Source of the DNA: Bacteroidaceae bacterium
GTDB taxonomy: Bacteria; Bacteroidota; Bacteroidia; Bacteroidales; Bacteroidaceae
DNA length: 28,297 bases
Direction: 5' to 3'
NCBI GenBank assembly: GCA_017551845.1
Contig: JAFZKR010000063.1
Location: 1-28,297 of the forward strand
The position numbers were made by a program, and so were the translations under genes. How positions within the stretch are numbered: the first letter of the stretch is position 1; each line of letters starts with the position of its first letter. Shown here piece after piece: positions 6,887-15,317 of this stretch. The notes under the pieces are model-generated. The model had not been told where the DNA came from. It saw only the letters and a program-made list of their open reading frames with translations, and ran no database searches.

Positions 6887-8236
6887 TTATGATATTTTTT
6901 TGAGTTTCCTGACTTGAGGTATGAGCAGAGAGAATCCCAGTACTACAGAGAGTATGTCCGATGCCGGCAAACTGTACCATATTCCGTCAATGCCGTAATA
7001 ATGCGGTAATATTATAAGGAATGGGATAAGAAGGAGCAACTGGCGGGAGAGTGACATAAGAATTGATTTACCAGGCATTCCAATGCTTTGGAAAAAGTTT
7101 CCTGTCACCATCTGTGAGCCGACGAGCGGAAATACGATAAAGTTGATCTTCATTCCGTTGCGGGCAATCGCTGTGAGTTCAGGGTCATTGGTGAAGATGC
7201 GTATGCACATGTCAGGCAGGAACTCGGCGATAGCGAATCCCAAAGTAGTAACGCATGTGCCGAAAAACATGGTCAGATAGAGTACCTTCAGGACCCGGCT
7301 GAATTGTCGTGCTCCATAGTTGTAGCCGGCTATGGGCTGCATTGCCTGGTTGAATCCCATGACCATCATGACAATCAAGAACCCTATGCTATTGATGATA
7401 CTGTATGCTCCTATGGCCACATCGCTGCCGTATTTGAGCAACCCTCGGTTTATGAGCAGAACCACAAAGCAGGCAGCGGCGTTCATAAGACAGGGCGAAA
7501 GACCTATGGTAAGCATGTTCCTGACAAGGTCCCCATGCAGACGGTATGTACCGCGTTGAAGGTGTATGAGCTCACTTTTGTCCGATAGCTGGATACACTG
7601 CCATGTGAAAGCAAGTACCTGCGATATGACTGTGGCTATGGCTGCTCCTTTTATTCCCCAATGGAATACCATGATAAACAGGTAGTCCAGTAATGTGTTA
7701 AGCAAAACTGTCCCTATGGTGGCTATCATCGCCTTGTTGGGGTGTCCGGCCGCACGGAGTATGCAATTGATTCCAAGATAGAGATGGGTGAAAGCATTGC
7801 CGGCAAGGATTATGGTCATATATTCGCGAGCATAGCCTATGGTGATATCGGTAGCTCCGAACAGTCTGAGAATGGGATTGATGAAGATTAGTGACAATGC
7901 TCCGAAAAAAACTCCAATGAGAATGTTCAACGTCACGGAATTACCCAAAAGGGTTTGGGCGCTCTTGTTGTCTTTCTGTCCCAGCTTGATTGAAATCATG
8001 GTTCCGGAGCCTACACCGACCATAGATCCGAGTGCGGCCGAAAGATTCATGAGAGGGAAGGTGACAGCCAGCCCGGAAAGGGCCATAGGTCCTACTCCGT
8101 GACCAATAAACGCACGATCGACTATATTGTAAAGCGATGATGCCAGCATGGCTATCATTGCCGGTACGGCATATCTTATAAGGAGTTTTCCTATTTCTTC
8201 CGTTCCTAGCTCACGTGGCGTCTTCAATTCATTCAT
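6887..8236 (-). CDS. MATE family efflux transporter
   Basis: The 449-residue inner-membrane protein has about 12 helices and MATE hallmarks: AVPAMIAMLASSLYNIVDRAFIGHGVG near the N-terminus, the duplicated half beginning near LTIGLSPCLMNAA, and GFNQAMQPIAGYNYGA in the C-terminal half. MATE proteins export cationic drugs or metabolites using Na+ or H+. The start at 8236 (MNELKTPREL) is preferred to an in-frame ATG at 8308 because the extra 24 residues are polar and unlike the family. It is the first gene of an operon with the cytidylate-kinase-like and phosphoesterase genes. No perfect -7 box was seen upstream. Confidence 0.93.
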   Translation of the reverse strand: MNELKTPRELGTEEIGKLLIRYAVPAMIAMLASSLYNIVDRAFIGHGVGPMALSGLAVTFPLMNLSAALGSMVGVGSGTMISIKLGQKDNKSAQTLLGNSVTLNILIGVFFGALSLIFINPILRLFGATDITIGYAREYMTIILAGNAFTHLYLGINCILRAAGHPNKAMIATIGTVLLNTLLDYLFIMVFHWGIKGAAIATVISQVLAFTWQCIQLSDKSELIHLQRGTYRLHGDLVRNMLTIGLSPCLMNAAACFVVLLINRGLLKYGSDVAIGAYSIINSIGFLIVMMVMGFNQAMQPIAGYNYGARQFSRVLKVLYLTMFFGTCVTTLGFAIAEFLPDMCIRIFTNDPELTAIARNGMKINFIVFPLVGSQMVTGNFFQSIGMPGKSILMSLSRQLLLLIPFLIILPHYYGIDGIWYSLPASDILSVVLGFSLLIPQVRKLKKIS

Positions 8237-8334
8237 TAGTGTTGTTGTAGTAAATGGAGGAACGATGGTTTCTTGCCTGTCCCTGTCTTTTCCGGCAAAA
8301 TTAGTCATTATGGTTACAAACTCAAAGTGGACAG

Positions 8335-8365
8335 TTTATTTATAAAGAGAATCTGATTAAATTTG
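8335..8365 (+). promoter_or_regulatory. Bacteroidetes-type promoter for the GH3 operon
   Basis: TAAATTTG at 8358-8365 is a perfect -7 box, with TTTA at 8335-8338 (one mismatch to TTTG) 19 bases upstream as the -33 element. It would give a leader of about 75 bases before the GH3 start at 8447. Confidence 0.55.
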
Positions 8366-8446
8366 TTCCGTGAAATAATGTGGATAAGGAAAGACGGAAA
8401 CATATGTTAAAGTGACCGAATTTGTTATCCTGAAACAGTTTTAATA

Positions 8447-10831
8447 ATGACCAAAATAATGCAGAGTGGACTGGCTCAGTTCGGTAAAACAGTTGTTACG
8501 GTTTTATTCGTATTATTGACTATGAGTTGCAGCAAAGTAAGTGATTTGGAGAAGCAGGTGGACAGGCTATATGACCGGATGTCACAGGAAGAGCGTATCG
8601 CTCAGTTGAAGAGTATGTATATGGATGAGCTTTTTGATGCGCAGGGTAAACTTGATACTGCGAAGTGCAGGGCACTTATACCTTACGGAATCGGACATTT
8701 CTCACAATTCTGTATGCAGCAACCTCGAGATCCCAACGAGCTTCGTGACCGTGCTGCATCAATTCAGGATTGGTTAATGCATAATACCCCCAACGGCATT
8801 CCGGCATTGCTTCATGAGGAGGTCTTGTCCGGTGTCAATACACTAGGTGCCACCATTTATCCTCAGCAGATAGGGCAAGCTTGTTCGTTCAATCCGGAAC
8901 TGGCTGCGCTCAAGACAAAACAGACCAGTACTCTGATGCGTAAGATGGGGGGTATTCTGGCTCTTTCACCAATGGTTGATGTATGTCGTACTCCGGGTTT
9001 CAACCGTCTGGAGGAGTCATACGGTGAGGATGGTTATCTCTCTGCGGTCATGGGAAAGGCTTTTGCTGATGGCCTTCAGCAGGGAGATTTAAAAAAGGGA
9101 GTGGGAGCTTGTTCCAAACACTATCTTGGTTATGGCGGTGGCGGCGATGCCGATGAAAAGGAACTGATGGAGGAGATACTGTTACCGCATGAAGCGATGA
9201 TCCGTCTTGCCGGCAGTAAAGTCGTCATGCCTGGTTATCACGATGTGCATGGTGTAAGATGTGTGGCTAACGGTGAGATATTGCAGGATATCCTGCGGGG
9301 GTATGTGGGCTTTGACGGCATGGTGGTAAGTGACTATACTGCCATCGGTCAGATTCCGGGACTACGTAATTCTGTTGAGAAAGCTGCTGCCGCCATCAAT
9401 AACGGTAACGATGTGGATTTTCCATCAGGTGACGATTACAAACATCTTCAGGAGGCGATTGACCAAGGACTGGTTAGGCCGGAAGTGTTGGAGCGTGCCG
9501 TAAAGGATGTGCTCCGTCATAAGTTCCGTGCCGGACTCTTTGATGAAAAACCTTATCTGTTCAGTACTGAGAGGATAGTTCTTGATACTCCTGAGGAGCG
9601 TCAGACTTCATATGATATTGCTTCCCAATCAGTAGTGTTGCTTGAGAATAATGGAATACTGCCTTTGAAAAACGTAAGGAATATTCTTGTTACAGGTCCT
9701 AATGCTAATTCAATATGGGCCATGTGTGGTGACTATTCATATCCTGCCATGTCCTATTTTTGGAAGATGGTTGAAGATATTGCGGATAAGGATCAACCAC
9801 ATATCGTGAAACTACTTGATGGCATGCAGGCCCGCAAACCTGATGGTGTCAAAATATTGTATTCACGCGGGTGTGATTGGACAGAGGAGCTGGAGACGAA
9901 ATACCGGGAAGATGGTGATGAACGTGCATGGGATTACAAGATTATGCACAGAATGGTCAACTCAGGGGAGGTGGCCGATAAGAATGAGGCACTCCGTATG
10001 GCCGGCCAGGCTGATGTAATAATAGCTGCTATGGGAGAAAACGTTATGCTTTGCGGCGAGAACCGCGACCGCAAAGGATTGCGCTTGCCAGGAAAACAGG
10101 AGGAGTTTGTAGAAGAACTCATAAGGACAGAAATACCTGTTGTGCTCGTTATGTTCGGAGGGAGGGCACAGGTGGTGTCCGGACTCGCAGAGCGCTGTGC
10201 CGCTGTAATACAGGCTTGGTATCCGGGAGAGGAGGGTGGTAATGCCGTTGCTGACATCCTGTATGGCAAAGTTTCACCGTCGGCAAAATTGTCAGTCAGT
10301 TATCCCAATACTGAGATTAACGGTCCTATCTGCTATAACTATTCTGCAGTTCAGGATCCGCGCGTACAATGGCCATTCGGATACGGTCTTAGCTACACAA
10401 CATTTGAATACAGCAATCTTGAAGCCGATGATGCGGTAAATGTCGGTGATGAGTCTGTCAATTTGTCTTTCAAGGTGAAAAATACCGGCCAAATGGCATC
10501 GGATGAGACTGTGCAGATATATATATCACCCACGATTGATATGCAACCTATACGTCCAATTCAGTTGCAGGGATTTGCCCGTGTGACGCTTCAACCTGGT
10601 GAGAGCAAGACTGTGAAAGTTAAACTATATACGGAACAGTTCGGCTACTATAGCAATGACGGTCAACGGCAGTGGAATATCATGCCCGGCAAATATATAG
10701 TCAAGGTAGGCAGTTCGTCGGTTGACATCAAGCTTCAGAAAACTGTGGAAATTACTGGAGAACCTGCCGTTAAATCCCTTAGGGATTATTATTTCTCTGA
10801 ATGTATTGTGTCCGAAGCAGATGCTCTGTAG
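8447..10831 (+). CDS. Glycoside hydrolase family 3 lipoprotein (beta-glucosidase/xylosidase type)
   Basis: The 794-residue exported enzyme has a lipoprotein signal ending LLTMSC with acylated Cys at residue 28. An ATG at 8459 is an alternative start that leaves this signal intact. The GH3 N-terminal barrel contains the K224-H225 pair (SKHYLGYGGG) and the nucleophile D296 in GFDGMVVSDYT. The C-terminal alpha/beta domain carries the likely acid/base E538 (LCGENRDRKGL), and a fibronectin-III-like domain closes the protein (from about residue 685). GH3 enzymes release terminal beta-linked glucose, xylose or other sugars from oligosaccharides; specificity cannot be told here. An insertion around 445-500 (charged, WTEELETKYRE) is longer than in many relatives. 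It is the first gene of a three-gene operon with an outer-membrane protein (14 bases downstream) and a PCMD lipoprotein. Confidence 0.93.
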   Translation: MTKIMQSGLAQFGKTVVTVLFVLLTMSCSKVSDLEKQVDRLYDRMSQEERIAQLKSMYMDELFDAQGKLDTAKCRALIPYGIGHFSQFCMQQPRDPNELRDRAASIQDWLMHNTPNGIPALLHEEVLSGVNTLGATIYPQQIGQACSFNPELAALKTKQTSTLMRKMGGILALSPMVDVCRTPGFNRLEESYGEDGYLSAVMGKAFADGLQQGDLKKGVGACSKHYLGYGGGGDADEKELMEEILLPHEAMIRLAGSKVVMPGYHDVHGVRCVANGEILQDILRGYVGFDGMVVSDYTAIGQIPGLRNSVEKAAAAINNGNDVDFPSGDDYKHLQEAIDQGLVRPEVLERAVKDVLRHKFRAGLFDEKPYLFSTERIVLDTPEERQTSYDIASQSVVLLENNGILPLKNVRNILVTGPNANSIWAMCGDYSYPAMSYFWKMVEDIADKDQPHIVKLLDGMQARKPDGVKILYSRGCDWTEELETKYREDGDERAWDYKIMHRMVNSGEVADKNEALRMAGQADVIIAAMGENVMLCGENRDRKGLRLPGKQEEFVEELIRTEIPVVLVMFGGRAQVVSGLAERCAAVIQAWYPGEEGGNAVADILYGKVSPSAKLSVSYPNTEINGPICYNYSAVQDPRVQWPFGYGLSYTTFEYSNLEADDAVNVGDESVNLSFKVKNTGQMASDETVQIYISPTIDMQPIRPIQLQGFARVTLQPGESKTVKVKLYTEQFGYYSNDGQRQWNIMPGKYIVKVGSSSVDIKLQKTVEITGEPAVKSLRDYYFSECIVSEADAL

Positions 10832-10845
10832 TTTGACAGAAAGGT

Positions 10846-11577
10846 ATGAGTTTATTTCAGAATAAAATATTATTGGTACCGGTTCTGTTCCTTGTAAGTA
10901 TGGGCATTAGTGCCCAGGAACGTGGCATGGGTAATTCAGAGGCTGTCTTCATTGAGAAAGGAACCAGATCGGTGGGGTTATCGTTCGGATTTGATTCATG
11001 GGAGTTGTCGGGCAGTGACGGTTTTGACTTTCTAGGAATAATCCTGGGATTGGACGGATATGCCCGCGAAACAGATTTGGCAGCACAAGGAGCCTGGTTT
11101 ATAAAGGATAATGTATCGGTTGGATTCAGCCTGGGCTATTCTGATACGAGGGCCTCGTTGGATACTACCGTGTTGGCTGGAATAGAGCTACCTGACAGGC
11201 ATATCGCAAGACAGGTTGTGGATGGTTCATTGACCTGCAGAGGTTATCTTCCGCTGTTTGATGGCAGGATACTTGCGTTATTTTTCGAGGGGAGGCTGTC
11301 AGGTACTAAAGGCTATTGGAAGAATTACAAGCTTACCGGTAACGGCAAGGAAGGATATTGGGACGAAGTCTGGAGCGCATCGGCAGGGCTATACCCCGGA
11401 ATCAGTGTGTTCGCTACAAATAATATGGCTTTTGAGGTATCGATGCCGTTGCTTGAGGGCGGAATGCGTAGGCAAGAACAGGAAGGGACTACGACAGACG
11501 GTTTCATGACACGGACATTCCTGAAATTCAAGCCCGGTCTGACAGGAATCAGAATGGGGATAGTATATCATTTCTGA
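10846..11577 (+). CDS. Outer-membrane beta-barrel protein, function unknown
   Basis: The 243-residue protein has a signal peptide (cut after SMGISA, before QER) followed by alternating amphipathic strands (TRSVGLSFGFDSW, NVSVGFSLGYSDT, GRILALFFEGRLSG, GLTGIRMGIVYHF). It ends in phenylalanine, the usual C-terminal signature of proteins inserted by the Bam complex. Its size and strand count suggest an 8-10 strand barrel similar to small porin-like proteins of Bacteroidetes. It lies 14 bases after the GH3 gene and 5 bases before the PCMD lipoprotein gene, so it is co-transcribed and probably works at the same surface. No enzymatic motif was seen. Confidence 0.75.
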   Translation: MSLFQNKILLVPVLFLVSMGISAQERGMGNSEAVFIEKGTRSVGLSFGFDSWELSGSDGFDFLGIILGLDGYARETDLAAQGAWFIKDNVSVGFSLGYSDTRASLDTTVLAGIELPDRHIARQVVDGSLTCRGYLPLFDGRILALFFEGRLSGTKGYWKNYKLTGNGKEGYWDEVWSASAGLYPGISVFATNNMAFEVSMPLLEGGMRRQEQEGTTTDGFMTRTFLKFKPGLTGIRMGIVYHF

Positions 11578-11582
11578 CATAT

Positions 11583-12419
11583 ATGAGAAAACTTTATGTA
11601 TCTCTGTTTGCCACTATTGCTTTATCCTCATGCAACGAGTGGGAGAATGATATTTTCAAAGAGGATAATCAAGAAAAAGATGGAACGGAAATAATAACTT
11701 CTGACGGTCAGCTTTATAACATGAGTTTTGATTATTGGAGCAAAGACGGTTCCGGTGAATCATGTTATGCTTCCGGTGCGACCGATGCGGAAAAACGTGT
11801 TTGGGCATCAGCCAATTCCACTACGGCATTTTTAGGTAAGCCGACGTGTGTCCCTGAACGTGATTTTGTGGCGGTGCCAGGGGCGGGCAAAACAGCCGTG
11901 AAACTTCAGACGCAGTCAGTAAATGTACTTTTTGCTGAGAAACTGGCTTCAGGATGCATTTTTACCGGACAGATGGGCAATATCAACATTTCCAAGCTGA
12001 ATGCATCACTCAAGTGGGGCGTGCCGTTCACCTTGAGACCAAGATCCATGGAGGGTTATGCCTGTTATAAGCCTGTTGCAATCAATGAGTCTCATGCTCC
12101 CTATGAGTACAGGTCAGGTATGACGGACAACGGTCATGTCTTCGTTATACTGTGTGATTGGGAGGAACAATTCATTGTTGATCCGGCTTTGTCATCATTT
12201 GTGGATACAGACAACGATCCGGCCATAATCGGCTACGGCAAGGTGACTTTTGACCATTCAATGACCGGTTATGAAAAGTTCACTTTGAATATAGAATACC
12301 GTAATGAGCGGACTCCCAAGTTCCTTGTAATAGTTGCCTCGTCAAGTGCTCTGGGCGATTATTTTACCGGAGGGGTGGGCTCCACCCTATATTTGGATGA
12401 GTTCAGGTTCTTATATTGA
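11583..12419 (+). CDS. PCMD-domain surface lipoprotein
   Basis: The 278-residue lipoprotein has a signal peptide ending ALSSC with acyl Cys17, followed by acidic residues (NEWEND) reminiscent of the Bacteroidetes surface-export signal. The rest resembles the PCMD (putative carbohydrate metabolism domain) family: SFDYWSKDG near the start, the WASANSTT and AVKLQT segments, and the characteristic GSTLYLDEFRFLY at the very C-terminus, as seen in jelly-roll carbohydrate-binding proteins. No catalytic residues are evident, so glycan binding for the GH3 operon is the likely role, by inference. Its start follows the barrel gene after 5 bases. Confidence 0.8.
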   Translation: MRKLYVSLFATIALSSCNEWENDIFKEDNQEKDGTEIITSDGQLYNMSFDYWSKDGSGESCYASGATDAEKRVWASANSTTAFLGKPTCVPERDFVAVPGAGKTAVKLQTQSVNVLFAEKLASGCIFTGQMGNINISKLNASLKWGVPFTLRPRSMEGYACYKPVAINESHAPYEYRSGMTDNGHVFVILCDWEEQFIVDPALSSFVDTDNDPAIIGYGKVTFDHSMTGYEKFTLNIEYRNERTPKFLVIVASSSALGDYFTGGVGSTLYLDEFRFLY

Positions 12420-12428
12420 TTGTGAAAC

Positions 12429-12459
12429 AGTACAATTGGGGATAGGCACCAATTGTACT
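12429..12459. terminator. Bidirectional hairpin between convergent genes
   Basis: A perfect 11-bp inverted repeat, AGTACAATTGG (12429-12439) and CCAATTGTACT (12449-12459), flanks a 9-base loop. It sits 9 bases past the PCMD stop and overlaps the stop codon of the minus-strand aldo/keto reductase gene. It probably ends both convergent transcripts, though neither side has a long T-run. Confidence 0.6.
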
Positions 12460-13795
12460 ATTCTATAGTTTCGCGTTTAAGACTCTCTATGTAGCGGTCT
12501 ATGCGGCGCAACTCATCGGGTATACGTATGTTCTGCGGGCAATCCCTTTCACAACGGCGGCAGGCTATGCAGTGATCGGCCTGACGTACAGTAGGGATAG
12601 CCTCATTGTAGGCCAGCAGATATTTGCGGCGCTTGCGGGCATAATCCTTTTGCTCCTTGTTCTTTACGAATGTATCAGCTGTGATGTTGTCATTGTAGAA
12701 CTTGAATATCCCGGGTATGTTGATGCCGTAGGGGCAGGGCATACAGTAGTTGCAGGCGGTGCACTTTACAAGCGGGTAGTCCTCCATCAGGTCTGCAACA
12801 TCAAGCAGGAACTTTTTCTCCTCATCATCAAGTGGCTGGAAATCAAGGAATGACTCCAGATTATCCTGCAGGTGCTCCATATAGGTCATTCCGCTCAGTG
12901 CAGTAAGTACACGCGGAAAACTGCCTACATATCGGAATGCCCATGAGGCAATGGAGCGTTCCGGCTCGCGTGCCTTGAGCTGATCTGCTATCTGTGCGGG
13001 TACATCGGATAATGCGCCTCCACGAAGAGGTTCCATTATCACGATGGGTATCTCGCGCTTGTCAAGTTCGGCATAGAGATAGTCGGCACGGGTGTTGCGA
13101 CCGTTGGGGTGCTCCCAGTCCACATAGTTCATCTGTATCTGCACAAAATCCCAGTGGTACTGCTCATGCAGGGCAATAATCTGGTCAAATCCCTCCTGAT
13201 TGCCGTGGAATGAGAATCCCAGGTTCTTTATATGGCCGGCCTCACGTTCCTTAAGCAGGAAATCCATTGCTCCGGTATCCTTGAAACGGGTGTTGAAATC
13301 ATTCAGCGTACCAATTCCGTGCAGCAGGTAGTAATCCAGATAATCCGTGTTGAAGATTCTGAGTGAATTATGATACATTTCAACGCATGCATCATAAGTT
13401 GTAGCGTTGAAAACTGACATCTTGGTGGCAATCTTCCATTTGTCACGCGGATGACGGTTCAGGGCCTCAGCTGTGGCGCGCTCGCTGTCACCACCCAGAT
13501 ACACGGGCGATGTGTCAAAGTAGTTTACTCCATGTTCCAGAGCATAATCAACCAGGCGGTTAACCTCTTCCTGGTCAATCACGTTGCGGCCCTGCTCGTT
13601 GCGTTTCTGCGGCCAGCGCATGCATCCGTAGCCCAGCACTCCAATGCCGGGATAGTTCTGCAGCATCTCTCCGTGCAGGTCCTTGTTTGAGGTCGAAGCC
13701 TTGTCGGCTTTCTTGGCTAAATCGGGGGTGCATGCATCAATGGCTACTGCTGCCGTACCTGCTCCCATATATTTAAGGAATTCTCTTCTTTTCAT
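12458..13795 (-). CDS. Tat-exported aldo/keto reductase with two C-terminal [4Fe-4S] motifs
   Basis: The 445-residue protein starts with a twin-arginine signal (KRREFLKYMGAGTAAVA). A cysteine at residue 22 might be acylated, but the Asp at -2 makes a lipobox weak. The aldo/keto reductase barrel spans about 50-330, with tetrad candidates D and Y in NYFDTSPVY, K in IATKMSV and H in YYLLHGIG. A ferredoxin-like tail carries C345/C348/C351/C354 followed by P (CTACNYCMPCP) and C409/C412/C415/C419 followed by P (CIACRRCERDCP). This architecture is known among bacterial and archaeal 'predicted oxidoreductases'; the substrate is unknown. It follows a polyferredoxin gene after 6 bases on the same strand, so a membrane electron relay is its likely partner. 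Confidence 0.9.
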   Translation of the reverse strand: MKRREFLKYMGAGTAAVAIDACTPDLAKKADKASTSNKDLHGEMLQNYPGIGVLGYGCMRWPQKRNEQGRNVIDQEEVNRLVDYALEHGVNYFDTSPVYLGGDSERATAEALNRHPRDKWKIATKMSVFNATTYDACVEMYHNSLRIFNTDYLDYYLLHGIGTLNDFNTRFKDTGAMDFLLKEREAGHIKNLGFSFHGNQEGFDQIIALHEQYHWDFVQIQMNYVDWEHPNGRNTRADYLYAELDKREIPIVIMEPLRGGALSDVPAQIADQLKAREPERSIASWAFRYVGSFPRVLTALSGMTYMEHLQDNLESFLDFQPLDDEEKKFLLDVADLMEDYPLVKCTACNYCMPCPYGINIPGIFKFYNDNITADTFVKNKEQKDYARKRRKYLLAYNEAIPTVRQADHCIACRRCERDCPQNIRIPDELRRIDRYIESLKRETIE

Positions 13796-13801
13796 AGTGT
13801 C

Positions 13802-15217
13802 TTAGGCATTGTGGTGAATAGATAAGCCGTTTACAGTTATGGCGCTGATGGGGCGTGAGGGACAGAGGTTCTCACATGCTCCGCAACCTATGCAGCGGTC
13901 CTCGGATACTGTGGGAATCTGATTGCGTGAGCCCTGCTGGCGCACCATACGTATGGCACCGCTTGGGCAGTGATATGCACAGTTTCCGCAGCTGTCCTTG
14001 CCTTGTGCTGGCAGGCAGAGGTCAAGGTTTACATGAGCCACACCTATGCGGATTGTCTGTTTCTGCTCTACACTTACAGGTTTGATGGCTCCGGCGGGGC
14101 AGACCTGGCTGCATGCGGTGCATTCGGGACGGCAGTAGCCGTTCTCATAACTCATGTAAGGCTGCATGAAATGCTCCAGATCCGATGATGGACGCAACAC
14201 ACCGTTCTTGCAGGCGCTTACGCAGAGTTGGCAGGCAGTGCAGTGGTCATAGAATCTCTTTACGCTTCCGGCACCGAACGGCACCAACCTCTCGGTGCGC
14301 TCGGGGTCTTTCTTGGGGGTGACATCGGCAAATCCTCCGTGCATATGATCCTGGGCGTGGGCTGCTGCTCCGGCTGCAATTACAGCACCTGTTACCAGAA
14401 ATGCGCGTCGGCTCTGGTCAACCTTATCGGACTCCTCTTTCTTGCTTGAGCACTTTGATGGGGCAACGTATTTGTATTGAATGGCTTTTTCCTGACATGT
14501 CTCCATACAGTCAAAGCAATCTATGCATCGGCTGTAGTCAATCCTGTGATTCTTGGTATCTATGCAACCGGCCTTGCATCCACGGCCGCACTTGCCGCAG
14601 TTAATGCACTTGCTCTCATTAATGACGGGGCGCAGCAGTGAGAATCGGCTCAACAGGCTGAGTGTCGTTCCTACGGGGCAGATTGTGTTGCAGTATTCGC
14701 GGCCCCATATCCAGGCGCATACGCAGATAATTATAAGTGTGAACAGTCCGGTAAGCAGAAGGGGAAGAGTCACTGAACCAGATGCGGTTGCAACAATGGA
14801 CTGTACCATACGGCCGTATGCGCTGTATGGTGCAATCAGGGCTATGAGCATCTGGCCGCTTGCTACAATTGAAATGATTGAGAGCACCAGCACACCGTAA
14901 CGCACCCATTTGTGTTCACTAACGAACTTGAATTTGTGGGTTTTCTTCTTTTTGAAGAGTTTCTCACCTTTGCGACGGATCCAGATTATCAGGTCCTGGA
15001 ATACGCCCAATGGGCAGATAGCAGAGCAATAGACGCGTCCCACCAGTAGTGTGAGCAGCACTATACCTATTATAACGGCAAGGTTTAAGGCTAGCAGGGA
15101 GGGCAGGAACTGCAGTTTTGCCATCCATCCCCACCAGTTATGGCCAATTCCCATAAAGAGCAACGTGATTCCCGTGAAAAACAGGGTTGCAAGTACGATT
15201 CGGATTTTGTGTAACAT
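13802..15217 (-). CDS. NapH/NapG-like membrane polyferredoxin with internal twin-arginine motif
   Basis: The 471-residue protein combines an integral-membrane half (about residues 5-200; helices near 5-25, 42-60, 105-128 and 150-172) with many Fe-S motifs. NapH/MauN-type CxxxCP motifs occur at C64/C68 and C176/C180. Ferredoxin clusters start at C204, C231, C326, C362, C401 and C442. Between the first two and last four clusters lies SRRAFLVTGAVIAAGAAAHA (residues 269-288), which looks like a Tat signal of a NapG-type ferredoxin, so the protein reads as a NapH-NapG fusion. It probably carries electrons from the quinone pool to the periplasm. The start at 15217 (MLHKIRIVLA) is preferred to an upstream ATG at 15364, which would overlap xseA. 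A perfect -7 box lies 20 bases upstream. The Tat-exported reductase gene follows after 6 bases. Confidence 0.88.
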   Translation of the reverse strand: MLHKIRIVLATLFFTGITLLFMGIGHNWWGWMAKLQFLPSLLALNLAVIIGIVLLTLLVGRVYCSAICPLGVFQDLIIWIRRKGEKLFKKKKTHKFKFVSEHKWVRYGVLVLSIISIVASGQMLIALIAPYSAYGRMVQSIVATASGSVTLPLLLTGLFTLIIICVCAWIWGREYCNTICPVGTTLSLLSRFSLLRPVINESKCINCGKCGRGCKAGCIDTKNHRIDYSRCIDCFDCMETCQEKAIQYKYVAPSKCSSKKEESDKVDQSRRAFLVTGAVIAAGAAAHAQDHMHGGFADVTPKKDPERTERLVPFGAGSVKRFYDHCTACQLCVSACKNGVLRPSSDLEHFMQPYMSYENGYCRPECTACSQVCPAGAIKPVSVEQKQTIRIGVAHVNLDLCLPAQGKDSCGNCAYHCPSGAIRMVRQQGSRNQIPTVSEDRCIGCGACENLCPSRPISAITVNGLSIHHNA

Positions 15218-15236
15218 ATTTGGATAACTGAATGTG

Positions 15237-15244
15237 CAAATATA
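15237..15244 (-). promoter_or_regulatory. Bacteroidetes-type -7 box for the polyferredoxin operon
   Basis: The minus strand reads TATATTTG, a perfect TAnnTTTG box 20 bases upstream of the chosen start at 15217. It supports that start over the longer one, which would begin upstream of the promoter. No clear -33 element is visible. Confidence 0.55.
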
Positions 15245-15288
15245 ATGAAACTTGTTTGTTTTTAATGCCCCGTTTGGCGGATTTATAT

Positions 15289-15296
15289 TAAGTTTG
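15289..15296 (+). promoter_or_regulatory. Bacteroidetes-type -7 box for xseAB
   Basis: TAAGTTTG is a perfect TAnnTTTG box 22 bases before the xseA ATG. It lies about 45 bases from the opposed box at 15237-15244, so the two operons share a compact divergent promoter region. A TTTG at 15273 is too close to serve as the -33 element. Confidence 0.55.
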
Positions 15297-15317
15297 TAAC
15301 CGTTATCCAACTCTCTT

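Noticed and set aside
13727..13735. Lipobox at Cys22 of the Tat-exported aldo/keto reductase
   Set aside because: Asp occupies the -2 position, which fits poorly with the lipobox pattern; the protein is left as Tat-exported with uncertain lipidation.
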